A DNA stretch of 43,530 bases, from NCBI GenBank assembly GCA_012271015.1, contig JAAXHD010000122.1, forward strand, positions 1-43,530, given 5' to 3'. Position numbers and translations under genes: made by a program. The notes beneath the pieces were generated by a model, which saw only the letters and a list, made by a program, of their open reading frames with translations, had not been told where the DNA came from and did not search any database. The DNA is from Candidatus Poribacteria bacterium (GTDB lineage Bacteria; Poribacteria; WGA-4E; WGA-3G). This document shows positions 18,227 through 27,059 of the stretch, piece after piece (positions within the stretch are counted from its first letter, which is position 1; every line of letters begins with the position of its first letter).

Positions 18227-19129
18227 ATGGCGAATTCTGATTACAAAATTGGCGTTGTAGGTGTAGGCAGAATGGGTGCAAACATCGCCCGGCATCTCAA
18301 TGACGAAGGGTTTGATGTTACGGCTGTGTACGATGTTGCAAGCGAACGCGCACAAGAACTCGCAGCAGAAATCGGTGCAACAGCAACCGGAGAACTCGCG
18401 AAAGTTACGGCACTCGCAGACTATATCATTACCGTGGTGACAGACGATGCAGCGATGCGGACAGTTTTCTCTGACGATGCCGAGGATAGCCTGCTTCAAG
18501 GCGCATCCGGCAAAGTCTTTATTAACTGTGCCACGATTAGCCCCCAAGTCCACGTGGATATTGAGCAACTCGCGGCGAAGCATGGTGCTGAGAGCCTTGA
18601 AGGGTGTATGGCAAGTAGTATCACACAGGCGCGGGAAGGCACGCTCTACCTCATGTGTGGCGGTAAAAAGGAAACATTCGACAAAACACGCGCGATTCTG
18701 GATTCAATGAGTATCTCGCTCCGCTACATCGGTGAAGCCGGTCAGGCGGCACAGGTGAAGGCGCTCGTCAACATGGTAATGAACATCAATACGGCAGGAC
18801 TCGCCGAAGGACTCGGCTTAGGTTCAGCACTCGGATTGGATCTGGCGATGTTGCAGGAGGTATTCGCACAGACAGGTGCGAACTCCCGTGTCTTGGAGAC
18901 CGACGGAGAAGACATGGAAGCACGCGATCATGAGTGTTATTTCTCATCTGCCCATGCATCCAAAGATTCAGGTATCGCGCTTGACTTGGCAAATGCTGCT
19001 GGTATTTCTCTCCCGCTTGCCCAAGCCACGAAAGCGCAGTATGATCGGATGATTGAACTCGGACTGGGTGATCTGGATAAGTCCGGTGTCGCTGAACTCA
19101 CTTTCCCCGGACGGGGTCCAAACGATTAA
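18227..19129 (+). CDS. NAD(P)-dependent 3-hydroxyisobutyrate dehydrogenase-like oxidoreductase
   Basis: 'YKIGVVGVGRMGANIARHLNDEGFDVTAVYD', 'CMASSITQAREGTLYLMCGG', 'GQAAQVKALVNMVMNINTAGLAEGLGLG'. SD AAGGAGGAAGAC before ATG 18227. Confidence 0.9.
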   Translation: MANSDYKIGVVGVGRMGANIARHLNDEGFDVTAVYDVASERAQELAAEIGATATGELAKVTALADYIITVVTDDAAMRTVFSDDAEDSLLQGASGKVFINCATISPQVHVDIEQLAAKHGAESLEGCMASSITQAREGTLYLMCGGKKETFDKTRAILDSMSISLRYIGEAGQAAQVKALVNMVMNINTAGLAEGLGLGSALGLDLAMLQEVFAQTGANSRVLETDGEDMEARDHECYFSSAHASKDSGIALDLANAAGISLPLAQATKAQYDRMIELGLGDLDKSGVAELTFPGRGPND

Positions 19130-19171
19130 AAACGTACGAATCCTTAGTCCTCACGGCGAAATCAGAAGTAG

Positions 19172-19351
19172 GGTTGGGCGTTTGTGGCGATGTCTCTAAT
19201 TATTATCGTCGCTCTCGTGACCAAGCGGCGTGATAGTATCCAGGGCAAAATTGGTCCAAAGCGCGTAGCCTGCAACAACGGCGCAGGCGGACTTAAGAAA
19301 GGCGCGTCAAATTACAAACCTATGATGTTTAACCGCAAGGAAAAATTAAAA
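19172..19351 (+). repeat. Dispersed repeat copy A (stem-loop core plus AACCGCAAGGAAAAATTAAAA tail)
   Basis: Core GCCTGCAACAACGGCGCAGG 19268-19287; tail 19331-19351; aligns over its length with copy B. Confidence 0.75.
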
Positions 19352-20068
19352 GGTGTAATCCTCGCAGGTGGACTCGGCACCCGTTTGTATCCACTCACAA
19401 AAGTCACCAGTAAACATCTCCTGCCTGTAGGCAACGAGCCGATGGTGTTTCATAGCGTCAAACAGCTCACGACGGCTGGCATCACCGATATCCTTATCGT
19501 GACGAACCCCCAATATGTTGGAGACTTCGTGAAGGTTTTAGGAGGGGGAAGTGATTTTGGATGTGAACTCACCTATCGGGTGCAAGAGGAAGCCAAGGGC
19601 ATTGCGCATGCCCTTGCATTGGCAGAAGGGTTCGCCAATGGTAGTAGAATCGCTGTTCTGTTAGGGGACAATATCTTTGAAACCTCTATTCAGCAAGCCG
19701 TTAACGATTTCCATACGCAACAACAAGGGGCTCGGGTCCTGCTCAAACAGGTGTCGGATCCAGAACGTTACGGCGTAGCGACGTTGAACGGACGGCATAT
19801 CGTTGCAATAGAAGAGAAACCGAAGCGTCCGAAAAGTGATTACGCAGTTGTAGGTGTCTATTTCTACGATGCATCCGTGTTTGACATCATCCGTACAGTT
19901 GAACCTTCAGCACGCGGGGAATACGAGATCACTGCCGTCAACAACGCTTATATTCAGCGCGGAGAACTTGAATACAGTCTTGTCCAAGGAGAATGGATTG
20001 ATGCGGGAACCTTTGAATCGCTCGCTGAAGCGCATCAGATCTTGCTGAATTCCTCGGACTGGCAGTAA
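19322..20068 (+). CDS. Glucose-1-phosphate thymidylyltransferase-like nucleotidyltransferase
   Basis: 'LKGVILAGGLGTRLYPLTKVTSKHLLPVGNEPMVFHSVKQL', 'VLLGDNIFE', 'ERYGVATLNG', 'IEEKPKRPKSDYAVVGVYFYDASVFD'. Start at 19322/19325 is more plausible than 19184. Confidence 0.9.
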   Translation: MMFNRKEKLKGVILAGGLGTRLYPLTKVTSKHLLPVGNEPMVFHSVKQLTTAGITDILIVTNPQYVGDFVKVLGGGSDFGCELTYRVQEEAKGIAHALALAEGFANGSRIAVLLGDNIFETSIQQAVNDFHTQQQGARVLLKQVSDPERYGVATLNGRHIVAIEEKPKRPKSDYAVVGVYFYDASVFDIIRTVEPSARGEYEITAVNNAYIQRGELEYSLVQGEWIDAGTFESLAEAHQILLNSSDWQ

Positions 20069-20099
20069 GTCACCTAATCCGCATCTCCCCTCAAGCGGT

Positions 20100-20305
20100 G
20101 GGGTCGAGCGTTTGTGGCGGTGGCTATAATTCGTATGATCGTAATCGTGATCAGGACGTGCCACATTGATATCCAAGGCAACATTAGTCCAAAGCGCGTA
20201 GCCTGCAACAACGGCGCAGGGTTTCTGCTTGGGTGTTTCTTCAAGATTTAAGAAAGGTACGTCAAATGCCAATCTCACATCATTTAACCGCAAGGAAAAT
20301 TAAAA
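20100..20305 (+). repeat. Dispersed repeat copy B
   Basis: Core GCCTGCAACAACGGCGCAGG 20201-20220; tail AACCGCAAGGAAAATTAAAA 20286-20305. Confidence 0.75.
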
Positions 20306-21504
20306 AACCGATTCTATCCATCGTGGTCCCCGTTTACAACGAAGAAGAGAACGTTCGCCTGTTGTTTGAAAAAATCCAAGCGGTATGCAAGACCATAGGT
20401 GAGACTTATGAGGTGTTGTTCGTAGACGATGGAAGTCACGATGAAACCTTCGCCGTGCTTTCGGAACTTAGCAAACAGAAGCCGGAACTGAAGGTCATTC
20501 GATTCCAAAAGAATGCAGGACAGACAGCAGCGATGGCTGCAGGATTTGAATTCGCGCAAGGACAACGCATCATCAGTATGGACGGTGATTTGCAAAACGA
20601 TCCCGCCGATATTCCGAAACTGCTTGAGAAACTGGACGAAGGCTACGATTTGGTGTGCGGATGGCGAAAAGAACGACAGGATAAATTTTTGACGCGACGT
20701 GTCCCCTCCATCGTTGCGAATTGGATAATTGGTAAGGTGACAGGGGTCCCTATCCATGACAACGGATGTTCGCTCAAAGCGTACCGAGCGTCGGTTATCA
20801 AACAGGTACCGCTCTATGGAGAGATGCACCGATTTATCCCTGCGATGTCTACAGTCGTCGGTGCGCGTATCGCTGAAATTGTTGTCACACATCACGCTCG
20901 GCGTTTCGGAAAAAGCAAGTACGGACTTGGCAGAGTATGGCGTGTGATGCTGGACATTATCGCCTTCAAGTTTATCATCTCCGTTTTTGCTTCGCGTCCT
21001 AATCGGCATAAACCATCGCTGCGACAACGATTGTCAGATGTGCTTTTCCGTCCGAAGCAAAGAGCATTTCGCATTGCGGCATTCCTAAGCCTCCCTTTCT
21101 TCGTATTAGGACGTGTTTTGGTCGGAGATGCTAACATTACGGCACTGAGTTGCTTCGGCTTAGCGATAGCTCTACTGATACTTGGGTGGATAGCTGAGAA
21201 CAGAATTCAACGCGCCAAAAGGGAGTCATCCGCATTAGACACACTTGCACGTTTTTTTATCGTTCAGTGTAAACGGAGACCTGTTCGGTTTTTTGGACCC
21301 ATCGGTGTCGCTTTGTTCGGACTCGGTGCTATCTTCCTCCTTACGCCTGTCAACTCTCTTTTGCTGAAGATTTTGAACGTTGGATCTTCGAATCCGAGTG
21401 CTATTTTTATGGCTGGTGGAGTCTTCGTATTCTGCTTCGGTTTGTTTGGTGAACTTATCGCTTATGCCAACGCAAAACGGGTAAAAGACTACACGATTCT
21501 TTAA
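20266..21504 (+). CDS. Family 2 glycosyltransferase (DPM1/ArnC-like) with C-terminal membrane segments
   Basis: 'PILSIVVPVYNEEENVRLLFEKIQAV', 'VLFVDDGSHDET', 'GQTAAMAAGFEFAQGQRIISMDGDLQNDPADIPKLLEKLDEGYDLVCGWRKERQD'. SD-like GAAAGG before ATG 20266. Confidence 0.92.
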   Translation: MPISHHLTARKIKKPILSIVVPVYNEEENVRLLFEKIQAVCKTIGETYEVLFVDDGSHDETFAVLSELSKQKPELKVIRFQKNAGQTAAMAAGFEFAQGQRIISMDGDLQNDPADIPKLLEKLDEGYDLVCGWRKERQDKFLTRRVPSIVANWIIGKVTGVPIHDNGCSLKAYRASVIKQVPLYGEMHRFIPAMSTVVGARIAEIVVTHHARRFGKSKYGLGRVWRVMLDIIAFKFIISVFASRPNRHKPSLRQRLSDVLFRPKQRAFRIAAFLSLPFFVLGRVLVGDANITALSCFGLAIALLILGWIAENRIQRAKRESSALDTLARFFIVQCKRRPVRFFGPIGVALFGLGAIFLLTPVNSLLLKILNVGSSNPSAIFMAGGVFVFCFGLFGELIAYANAKRVKDYTIL

Positions 21505-21638
21505 TTTCACCTTGCGGTTCGATGAGGTGGGTTTTCATCTGTGACGTGCCTTTCCGTAGACTTGGGGGAAACACCCCGATGAATGCCACACGCGCATTCA
21601 GCGTTGATTCGCAAAAACCCTGCGCCGATGTTGCAGGC
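21500..21638 (-). repeat. Dispersed repeat copy C (inverted)
   Basis: On the minus strand: core GCCTGCAACATCGGCGCAGG (21638-21619), then GGGTGTTTC..CAAG..GAAAGGCACGTCA.., tail AACCGCAAGGTGAAATTAAA (21519-21500). Confidence 0.65.
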
Positions 21639-21770
21639 TACGTTTTTGGTGGGAAAAAGATAACGGGTTTCTCTTAAGATACTTCAAAATGGGTGGCCCG
21701 TATTGTCCCGCAAGCCCACACGCGGCTTGCGCATGGAGGGCGGATATAAACAACGCATTTACAAGGCGAA

Positions 21771-22913
21771 ATGGGCGTGGTTTCTCCGCAAGGAACAATT
21801 AAAAATGAATTTCCGGTAACCGAAACCTACATCTATATGAATCATGCAGGTGTTGCTCCATTATCGCGTCGGGTGCAGGACGCGATGACAGGATTTATAC
21901 AGGATGCGACTGTGAACGGTGCCGTAAATTCCGATCAATGGGCGGAAACCGCCGAAGTCTGCCGTGCAGCGGCAGCACAACTCATCAATGCCGATACCAC
22001 AGAAATCGCATTCATGAAGAATACAACACAAGGTATTCTTATCGCTGCCAACGGTATTGATTGGCGAGAAGGAGACAATGTCGTTACAACGGCAGTTGAA
22101 TTTCCCGCCAATATCTATCCATGGTGGAGTTTGAAAGAACGCTACGGCGTTCAAACACGTATGGTGCCGGAGCGGGATGGATGCATTCATATTGAAGATA
22201 TTGCGTCCGAGATTGACGCACGTACACGTGCCTTAACAATCAGTCATGTAGAGTTTGCCTCTGGTTTTCGAAACGATATTCAGGCACTCGGAGATCTGTG
22301 CCGCGAACACGATATTTGGTTCATCGTTGATGCTATTCAGAGCCTTGGTGCGATCAAGGTGGATGTGAAATCCTGTAACGTTGATATTTTGGCAGCCGAC
22401 GGACACAAGTGGTTGCTGGCACCGGAGGGGGCGGCAATTTTCTATTGTGCTGACGAAAAACGCGAGCAGTTAATCAATACGAATGTTGGTTGGTCGAGTG
22501 TCGTAAACCCGCGCGATTTTCTCAACTACGATTTAACCCAGAAGCCGGATGCAACCCGTTTTGAGGAAGGCTCTTACAACAGCGTCGGACTTTATGGACT
22601 CAAGGCGGCGATCGACTTACTCCTTGACATCGGTATCCCTACAATCGAAGGGCGAGTTTTGGAACTTACGAAACGTTTAATAGGCGGATTGGAAGCCAAA
22701 GGTTACCGTGTCAACACACCAAAAAAAGATTCAGATCGAGCGGGGATTGTCATTTTTGAGAGCGACCGACACACGCCGACTGAAATTTATGAGAAACTCC
22801 TGGCTAAAAATATAATTACAGCAGAACGTGGAAGCGGTGTTAGGGTTTCCCCTCATTTTTACAACACGTCATCTGAGGTTGAACGTCTCCTTGAAGTACT
22901 ACCAGACCTGTAA
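21771..22913 (+). CDS. Aminotransferase class V (isopenicillin N epimerase/cysteine desulfurase-like)
   Basis: 'IYMNHAGVAPLSRRVQDAM', 'AFMKNTTQGILIAANGIDWREGDNVVTTAVEFPANIYPWW', 'VDILAADGHKWLLAPEGAAIFY' (PLP lysine). Exact start uncertain because it lies in a repeat tail. Confidence 0.88.
   Translation: MGVVSPQGTIKNEFPVTETYIYMNHAGVAPLSRRVQDAMTGFIQDATVNGAVNSDQWAETAEVCRAAAAQLINADTTEIAFMKNTTQGILIAANGIDWREGDNVVTTAVEFPANIYPWWSLKERYGVQTRMVPERDGCIHIEDIASEIDARTRALTISHVEFASGFRNDIQALGDLCREHDIWFIVDAIQSLGAIKVDVKSCNVDILAADGHKWLLAPEGAAIFYCADEKREQLINTNVGWSSVVNPRDFLNYDLTQKPDATRFEEGSYNSVGLYGLKAAIDLLLDIGIPTIEGRVLELTKRLIGGLEAKGYRVNTPKKDSDRAGIVIFESDRHTPTEIYEKLLAKNIITAERGSGVRVSPHFYNTSSEVERLLEVLPDL
21783..21804 (+). 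repeat. Partial dispersed repeat tail (copy E)
   Basis: CCGCAAGGAACAATTAAAAATG, matching the tails of copies A and B. Confidence 0.4.
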
Positions 22914-22940
22914 TTTCAACCTCAAACAAAGGAAAAACAA

Positions 22941-24428
22941 TTGGTTATACATCAACAAAGCAACACTCACACACATACAGTAACACCCGCTTTAACAACC
23001 TACCTGTCGCTGATTTTAGGCACGCTGTTGATGCTTAATGCCTGTACGATGCCCGGCGGTGATCAGAAAATTAGTAAAATCCGCCTTTCTATCCAAAATA
23101 CATTACCTATCCAACGGAAAAAGGTTCCCATCGTGCTGACTGGAGCGCAACTCCGAAAAGTGAACCCCGATTTCACCTTCAAAGCCTATTCCGTTGTTAC
23201 TGGGAAAGCCCCACGGGAAGTGATGATTCCTGCACAAGCGGATGATTTGGATTATGACGGCGAACGCGATCAGCTCTGCTTTCTGTTGGATTTGGAGCCG
23301 GAAGAGACAAAAGAAATTTCGATCCTTTACGATCCAAACGTCAAAGCGACGTTAACACTGGATATCAATAAACAGACGCGCGCCGCTATCTTTCCCGAAC
23401 TCGACGTCGTAGCGGCAATAGAATCAAATCTGATCGCGTATTTATTAAAGCCGAACGGTACCTTCATCGCTTATGGTAAAAGACGCTCAGAATTGTTCAG
23501 TGTAGATACAATGTTTCAGCCCGAATTAGATTACGAAAGACCACTCTCACCAGAACTCAGACACCATTTTGAGAACAACGGGATTACCCTCTCCCAGCAG
23601 GTCCAGGTAGAAATAGAGAAACCGGAGCAACAGTGGGTCGTCCGCGATCTCGAAAATCAAGAAGTCTACTTTGTCCGGAAATCATACAATATCGAAACCG
23701 GTCTTGAACAGGAGCCTACAACAGAAGGACAGTTAGACATAGTGCAAGCGATTGGCTTATCGCTGAACACGCTTCTCAAACCTGAAACACCCGATATGGT
23801 TGCGCTAAACCATTCCGAAGGTCTAATCGGTTGTGGTGGAATTGCCCTATGGCATAAACAAGAAGGGGAAATGATTCCACTGCCCACTGAAGGGGACTAC
23901 GTGCGTATCCTCGCCGATGGTTCTATCCGCTCTATTGTCCAGCGGATTGTGCCGGAGTGGAACGTTCAAGGTGAAATATACTGGTTAACATCAACAATTT
24001 TCATCTATGGAGAAAATCCGTGGGTTGAACACCATATCCACATTGATGGAAACCTCAGCACGGATTATGCTATTGCTACAGGTATCCCACGCCTGAGCGG
24101 TGCTTCTGGAGAGGACAGAAAACAGGGCTGGATATGGAGTTGGGGGACGGATCCAGGCGGCATAGACACACTTGGTGTTGCACTCATTGCCCTTGCTGAT
24201 CGCGAAGGGCAGGAGGCAAACATAAAGGCATCGGAAGATTCTCTTTTACCGGTTATCCTCAGTCCAGATGCGGAAGGCAGGCTCAATTATCGGACGTTTG
24301 CTATCTGGGGAGGCAGTATTGATGGAATAGAGACCGAGGCGGAATTCGCGGAGCACGTTCAAATCACGACGACTGCCTTGAAGACCCCACCACACATCAA
24401 GTTCCTGCCGAAAGAAGAGGAAGAATAG
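22941..24428 (+). CDS. Secreted lipoprotein, DUF4861-like
   Basis: TTG start with SD AAAGGA; hydrophobic segment plus lipobox-like 'LLMLNACT'; 'VMIPAQADDLDYDGERDQLCFLLDLEPEETKEISI' and 'FIAYGKRRSELF' recall DUF4861. Confidence 0.6.
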   Translation: MVIHQQSNTHTHTVTPALTTYLSLILGTLLMLNACTMPGGDQKISKIRLSIQNTLPIQRKKVPIVLTGAQLRKVNPDFTFKAYSVVTGKAPREVMIPAQADDLDYDGERDQLCFLLDLEPEETKEISILYDPNVKATLTLDINKQTRAAIFPELDVVAAIESNLIAYLLKPNGTFIAYGKRRSELFSVDTMFQPELDYERPLSPELRHHFENNGITLSQQVQVEIEKPEQQWVVRDLENQEVYFVRKSYNIETGLEQEPTTEGQLDIVQAIGLSLNTLLKPETPDMVALNHSEGLIGCGGIALWHKQEGEMIPLPTEGDYVRILADGSIRSIVQRIVPEWNVQGEIYWLTSTIFIYGENPWVEHHIHIDGNLSTDYAIATGIPRLSGASGEDRKQGWIWSWGTDPGGIDTLGVALIALADREGQEANIKASEDSLLPVILSPDAEGRLNYRTFAIWGGSIDGIETEAEFAEHVQITTTALKTPPHIKFLPKEEEE

Positions 24429-24451
24429 CCACAAACATACTGGAGAAAACT

Positions 24452-25051
24452 ATGCTCAACAAGGAAAAGTGTCTACAACTCATCGCAAACCAACGGACAG
24501 ACGAAGTTATCGTTACGACAATGGGAACTACCGTTCCGTGGGGCAAAATATCAACACATCCGTTGGATTACGCTTCCGTCGGCAGTGCGATGGGACACGC
24601 CGCCGACTTCGCACTCGGCATTGCACTTGCTAAGCCCGATAAAAGGGTGATTGTGCTCAATGGTGACGGGAGCATGCTGATGTGCTTAGGAACATTGGCG
24701 ACGATTACCGCTCTGAACACACCACCACCTAACTATCTGCTTTTCGTCTGTGACAACGGCACCTACGAAGTCACGGGAAATCAACCAGTGCCTGCCGGTA
24801 ACTCAAGTTTCAGTTGGACCACCATCGCGAGAGGTGCTGGTTTTGAGCGGGTTTATGAATTTGACGATTTGCACGCGCTTGATGCGGCACTTCCGAAGAT
24901 CTGGAATGAAACTGGACCCATTTTTGTGAACCTGAAGATTTCGCAAGCATACGAACCGCCGCCGGATCGGTGGGGTGGTTTTCCATACCCATATCTGCAA
25001 GAGTCGATCGCCGAATCTACGCATAAGTTAAAACAAGCACTTGCAAGGTAG
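24452..25051 (+). CDS. Thiamine pyrophosphate enzyme C-terminal-type subunit (sulfopyruvate/phosphonopyruvate decarboxylase beta-like)
   Basis: 199 aa; 'VGSAMGHAADFALGIALAKPDKRVIVLNGDGSMLMCLGTLATITAL..NYLLFVCDNGTYEVTG' contains the GDG..N TPP motif. Confidence 0.82.
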   Translation: MLNKEKCLQLIANQRTDEVIVTTMGTTVPWGKISTHPLDYASVGSAMGHAADFALGIALAKPDKRVIVLNGDGSMLMCLGTLATITALNTPPPNYLLFVCDNGTYEVTGNQPVPAGNSSFSWTTIARGAGFERVYEFDDLHALDAALPKIWNETGPIFVNLKISQAYEPPPDRWGGFPYPYLQESIAESTHKLKQALAR

Positions 25052-25089
25052 TAGGCACGCTCCGTCGTGCCGTAACCCATAGGACAATT

Positions 25090-25989
25090 ATGGCAACCAC
25101 AAAATTAGAAACTCGACGGATGGGACGTACGGAGATGCGTCCGAACGCGCTTGCGCTCGGAGCCGCGTGGATGTGGCAGAACCCGGATGCTGAGGTTATT
25201 GAGGCAATCCGTCGCGGCATTGAACTCGGTATCAACTATATTGACACCTATCCAGGGCACGCCGAACACCTTTGGGGAGAGGCACTCTCTGATGGATTGC
25301 GGGAAAAGGTCTATTTACAAGCGAAGGTAGGCACACACCCGGAACGGCGGAAAGACTTCTCCGCAGATGGGACACGATGGAGTGTCACAAACAGTCTTGA
25401 AAGCCTCCGCACGGATGTCCTTGATTCTGTCCTCATCCACGATCCAATTGATATGGAGAGCGTGCTGGCACCCGGATGTGCCTTAGATACACTGTTAGAG
25501 ATGAAATCGGAAGGTCATATTCGGCATATCGGTGCCGGGGTCCGCTCCCATGAATTCCACAAAGAACTTATCGAAACGGGGCATATTGAGATTATCCTTA
25601 CCTTCTTAGACTATACGCTGTTATCTCAATCTGTTTCTGAGACAACCTTGCCGCTGGCACGTGAACACGATGTCGGTATTATCCTCGCGAGTCCATTAGG
25701 GATGGGAAGTCTGACCGGCGCGGAACCCAATGTTGAAGAGGAACGTCGACGGAATCCGAATGCCGAACCGAAGTCTTATGCGATGTGGAGATGGTGTCAG
25801 GAACACGAGGTCAACATCCGTCATCTGGCGATGCAGTTTTGTCTTGCGGCACCTATAGAGGGGGTCGTGATGTTCGGTCCAGCGGATAAAGCACAAGTGG
25901 AAGACGGATATGAAGCGGCGACGGCTGACATCTCGGAAGACATTTGGGAAGCGTTCGAGACAGAATTCGGTATCAAGCGCGGGATGTAA
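25090..25989 (+). CDS. Aldo/keto reductase family protein
   Basis: 'TRRMGRTEMRPNALALGAAWMWQ..AIRRGIELGINYIDTYPGHAEHLWGEAL', 'YLQAKVGTH', 'LDSVLIHDP'. Confidence 0.85.
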   Translation: MATTKLETRRMGRTEMRPNALALGAAWMWQNPDAEVIEAIRRGIELGINYIDTYPGHAEHLWGEALSDGLREKVYLQAKVGTHPERRKDFSADGTRWSVTNSLESLRTDVLDSVLIHDPIDMESVLAPGCALDTLLEMKSEGHIRHIGAGVRSHEFHKELIETGHIEIILTFLDYTLLSQSVSETTLPLAREHDVGIILASPLGMGSLTGAEPNVEEERRRNPNAEPKSYAMWRWCQEHEVNIRHLAMQFCLAAPIEGVVMFGPADKAQVEDGYEAATADISEDIWEAFETEFGIKRGM

Positions 25990-26053
25990 ATGATATAGAT
26001 TGTTAGAATCAGAAGAACACCACACTTGGAAACGCTAAGCTGATCAGACTGGT

Positions 26054-26079
26054 AGGTGCGGTTTTTAACCGCACCTTTT
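26054..26079. terminator. Bidirectional Rho-independent terminator
   Basis: AGGTGCGGTT-ttt-AACCGCACCTTTT, a perfect 10 bp stem between convergent genes. Confidence 0.8.
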
Positions 26080-26108
26080 CATTTGACGAACTTCAATGTA
26101 GACAACTT

Positions 26109-26909
26109 TTACTCTTTCACACCAGCCGCTAAATCTGACGCGAATCGCTTCACTGCAGCGAGCAATTTGGTTTCGTTGTCTATATTGTCTTCAATAACGT
26201 TGACAATAGCGCTCCCGACAATCACACCATCAGCGATCTGGGCGACCTGTGTTGCCTGCTCAGGTGTTGATATACCGAAACCGACGCTAACGGGTTTGTC
26301 CGTGTGTTTTCGCAGTTCTGCAATCATCGGCGCGATTTCGTCCGACAGCATTGCCCGCGCGCCCGTTACACCCGTTACCGAGACACAATAGATGAATCCG
26401 GTGCTGACAGACGCAATCAATTGCATCCGTTCCGGCGGGCTTGTCGGTGCCGCGAGAAAGATAGTGGCGAGGTTATAGTTCGGGGCGATGTCAAGGAGTG
26501 GTTGCGCCTGCTCCGGTGGTAGATCCGGGATGATAACACCGTCAACCCCTGCTTGTTGTGCCGCTTTGCAAAACGCGTCCTCCCCCATCCGAAAAATCGG
26601 ATTGTAGTAGCCCATGAGGGCAATGGGGATATCTGTCTGTCTGCGGAGGGTCGCGACCATCTCCAGGATCTGTTGGAGTGAAATGCGATGCGTGAGTGCG
26701 CGCTCGCTGGCGCGTTGGACAGTGGGTCCGTCTGCAATCGGGTCAGAAAAGGGAACACCGAGTTCGATGAGGTCTGCGCCTGCTTCCTCAAGTGTCAGGA
26801 GGAGTTTAGAGGTAAGTTCGGGGGTCGGGTCTCCGGCGCAAAGGTATGGCATAAATGCCTTGGCACCTTGGTCTCGGAGTTCTTGAAATTTTTTGTCAAT
26901 TCGGTTCAT
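26109..26909 (-). CDS. trpA: Tryptophan synthase alpha subunit
   Basis: 'MPYLCAGDPTPELTSKLLLTLEEAGADLIELGVPFSDPIADGPTVQRASERAL', 'LMGYYNPIF', 'GVDGVIIPDLPPEQA', 'GFIYCVSVTGVTGAR', 'PVSVGFGISTPEQA'. Confidence 0.96.
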   Translation of the reverse strand: MNRIDKKFQELRDQGAKAFMPYLCAGDPTPELTSKLLLTLEEAGADLIELGVPFSDPIADGPTVQRASERALTHRISLQQILEMVATLRRQTDIPIALMGYYNPIFRMGEDAFCKAAQQAGVDGVIIPDLPPEQAQPLLDIAPNYNLATIFLAAPTSPPERMQLIASVSTGFIYCVSVTGVTGARAMLSDEIAPMIAELRKHTDKPVSVGFGISTPEQATQVAQIADGVIVGSAIVNVIEDNIDNETKLLAAVKRFASDLAAGVKE

Positions 26910-26951
26910 GGATATGATTGAGTTCCGGCTTTCTGTTAGTATGTTCTTTCA

Positions 26952-26980
26952 ATTATACCTTGAATGAAGTGAATTGTCAA
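26952..26980 (-). promoter_or_regulatory. Consensus sigma70 promoter for trpA
   Basis: On the minus strand: TTGACA (26980-26975), 17 bp spacer, TATAAT (26957-26952). Confidence 0.78.
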
Positions 26981-27021
26981 GTGGAGGTTACAAACTTATT
27001 TCAGAAGTCAAAGGAAAAAGA

Positions 27022-27047
27022 TAGGCGAGGCGTGGACACCTCGCCTT
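27022..27047. terminator. Hairpin AGGCGAGG...CCTCGCCT downstream of clpB
   Basis: TAGGCGAGGCGTGGACACCTCGCCTTA just after the clpB stop (27060). Confidence 0.45.
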
Positions 27048-27059
27048 AGAGTATTTAAA

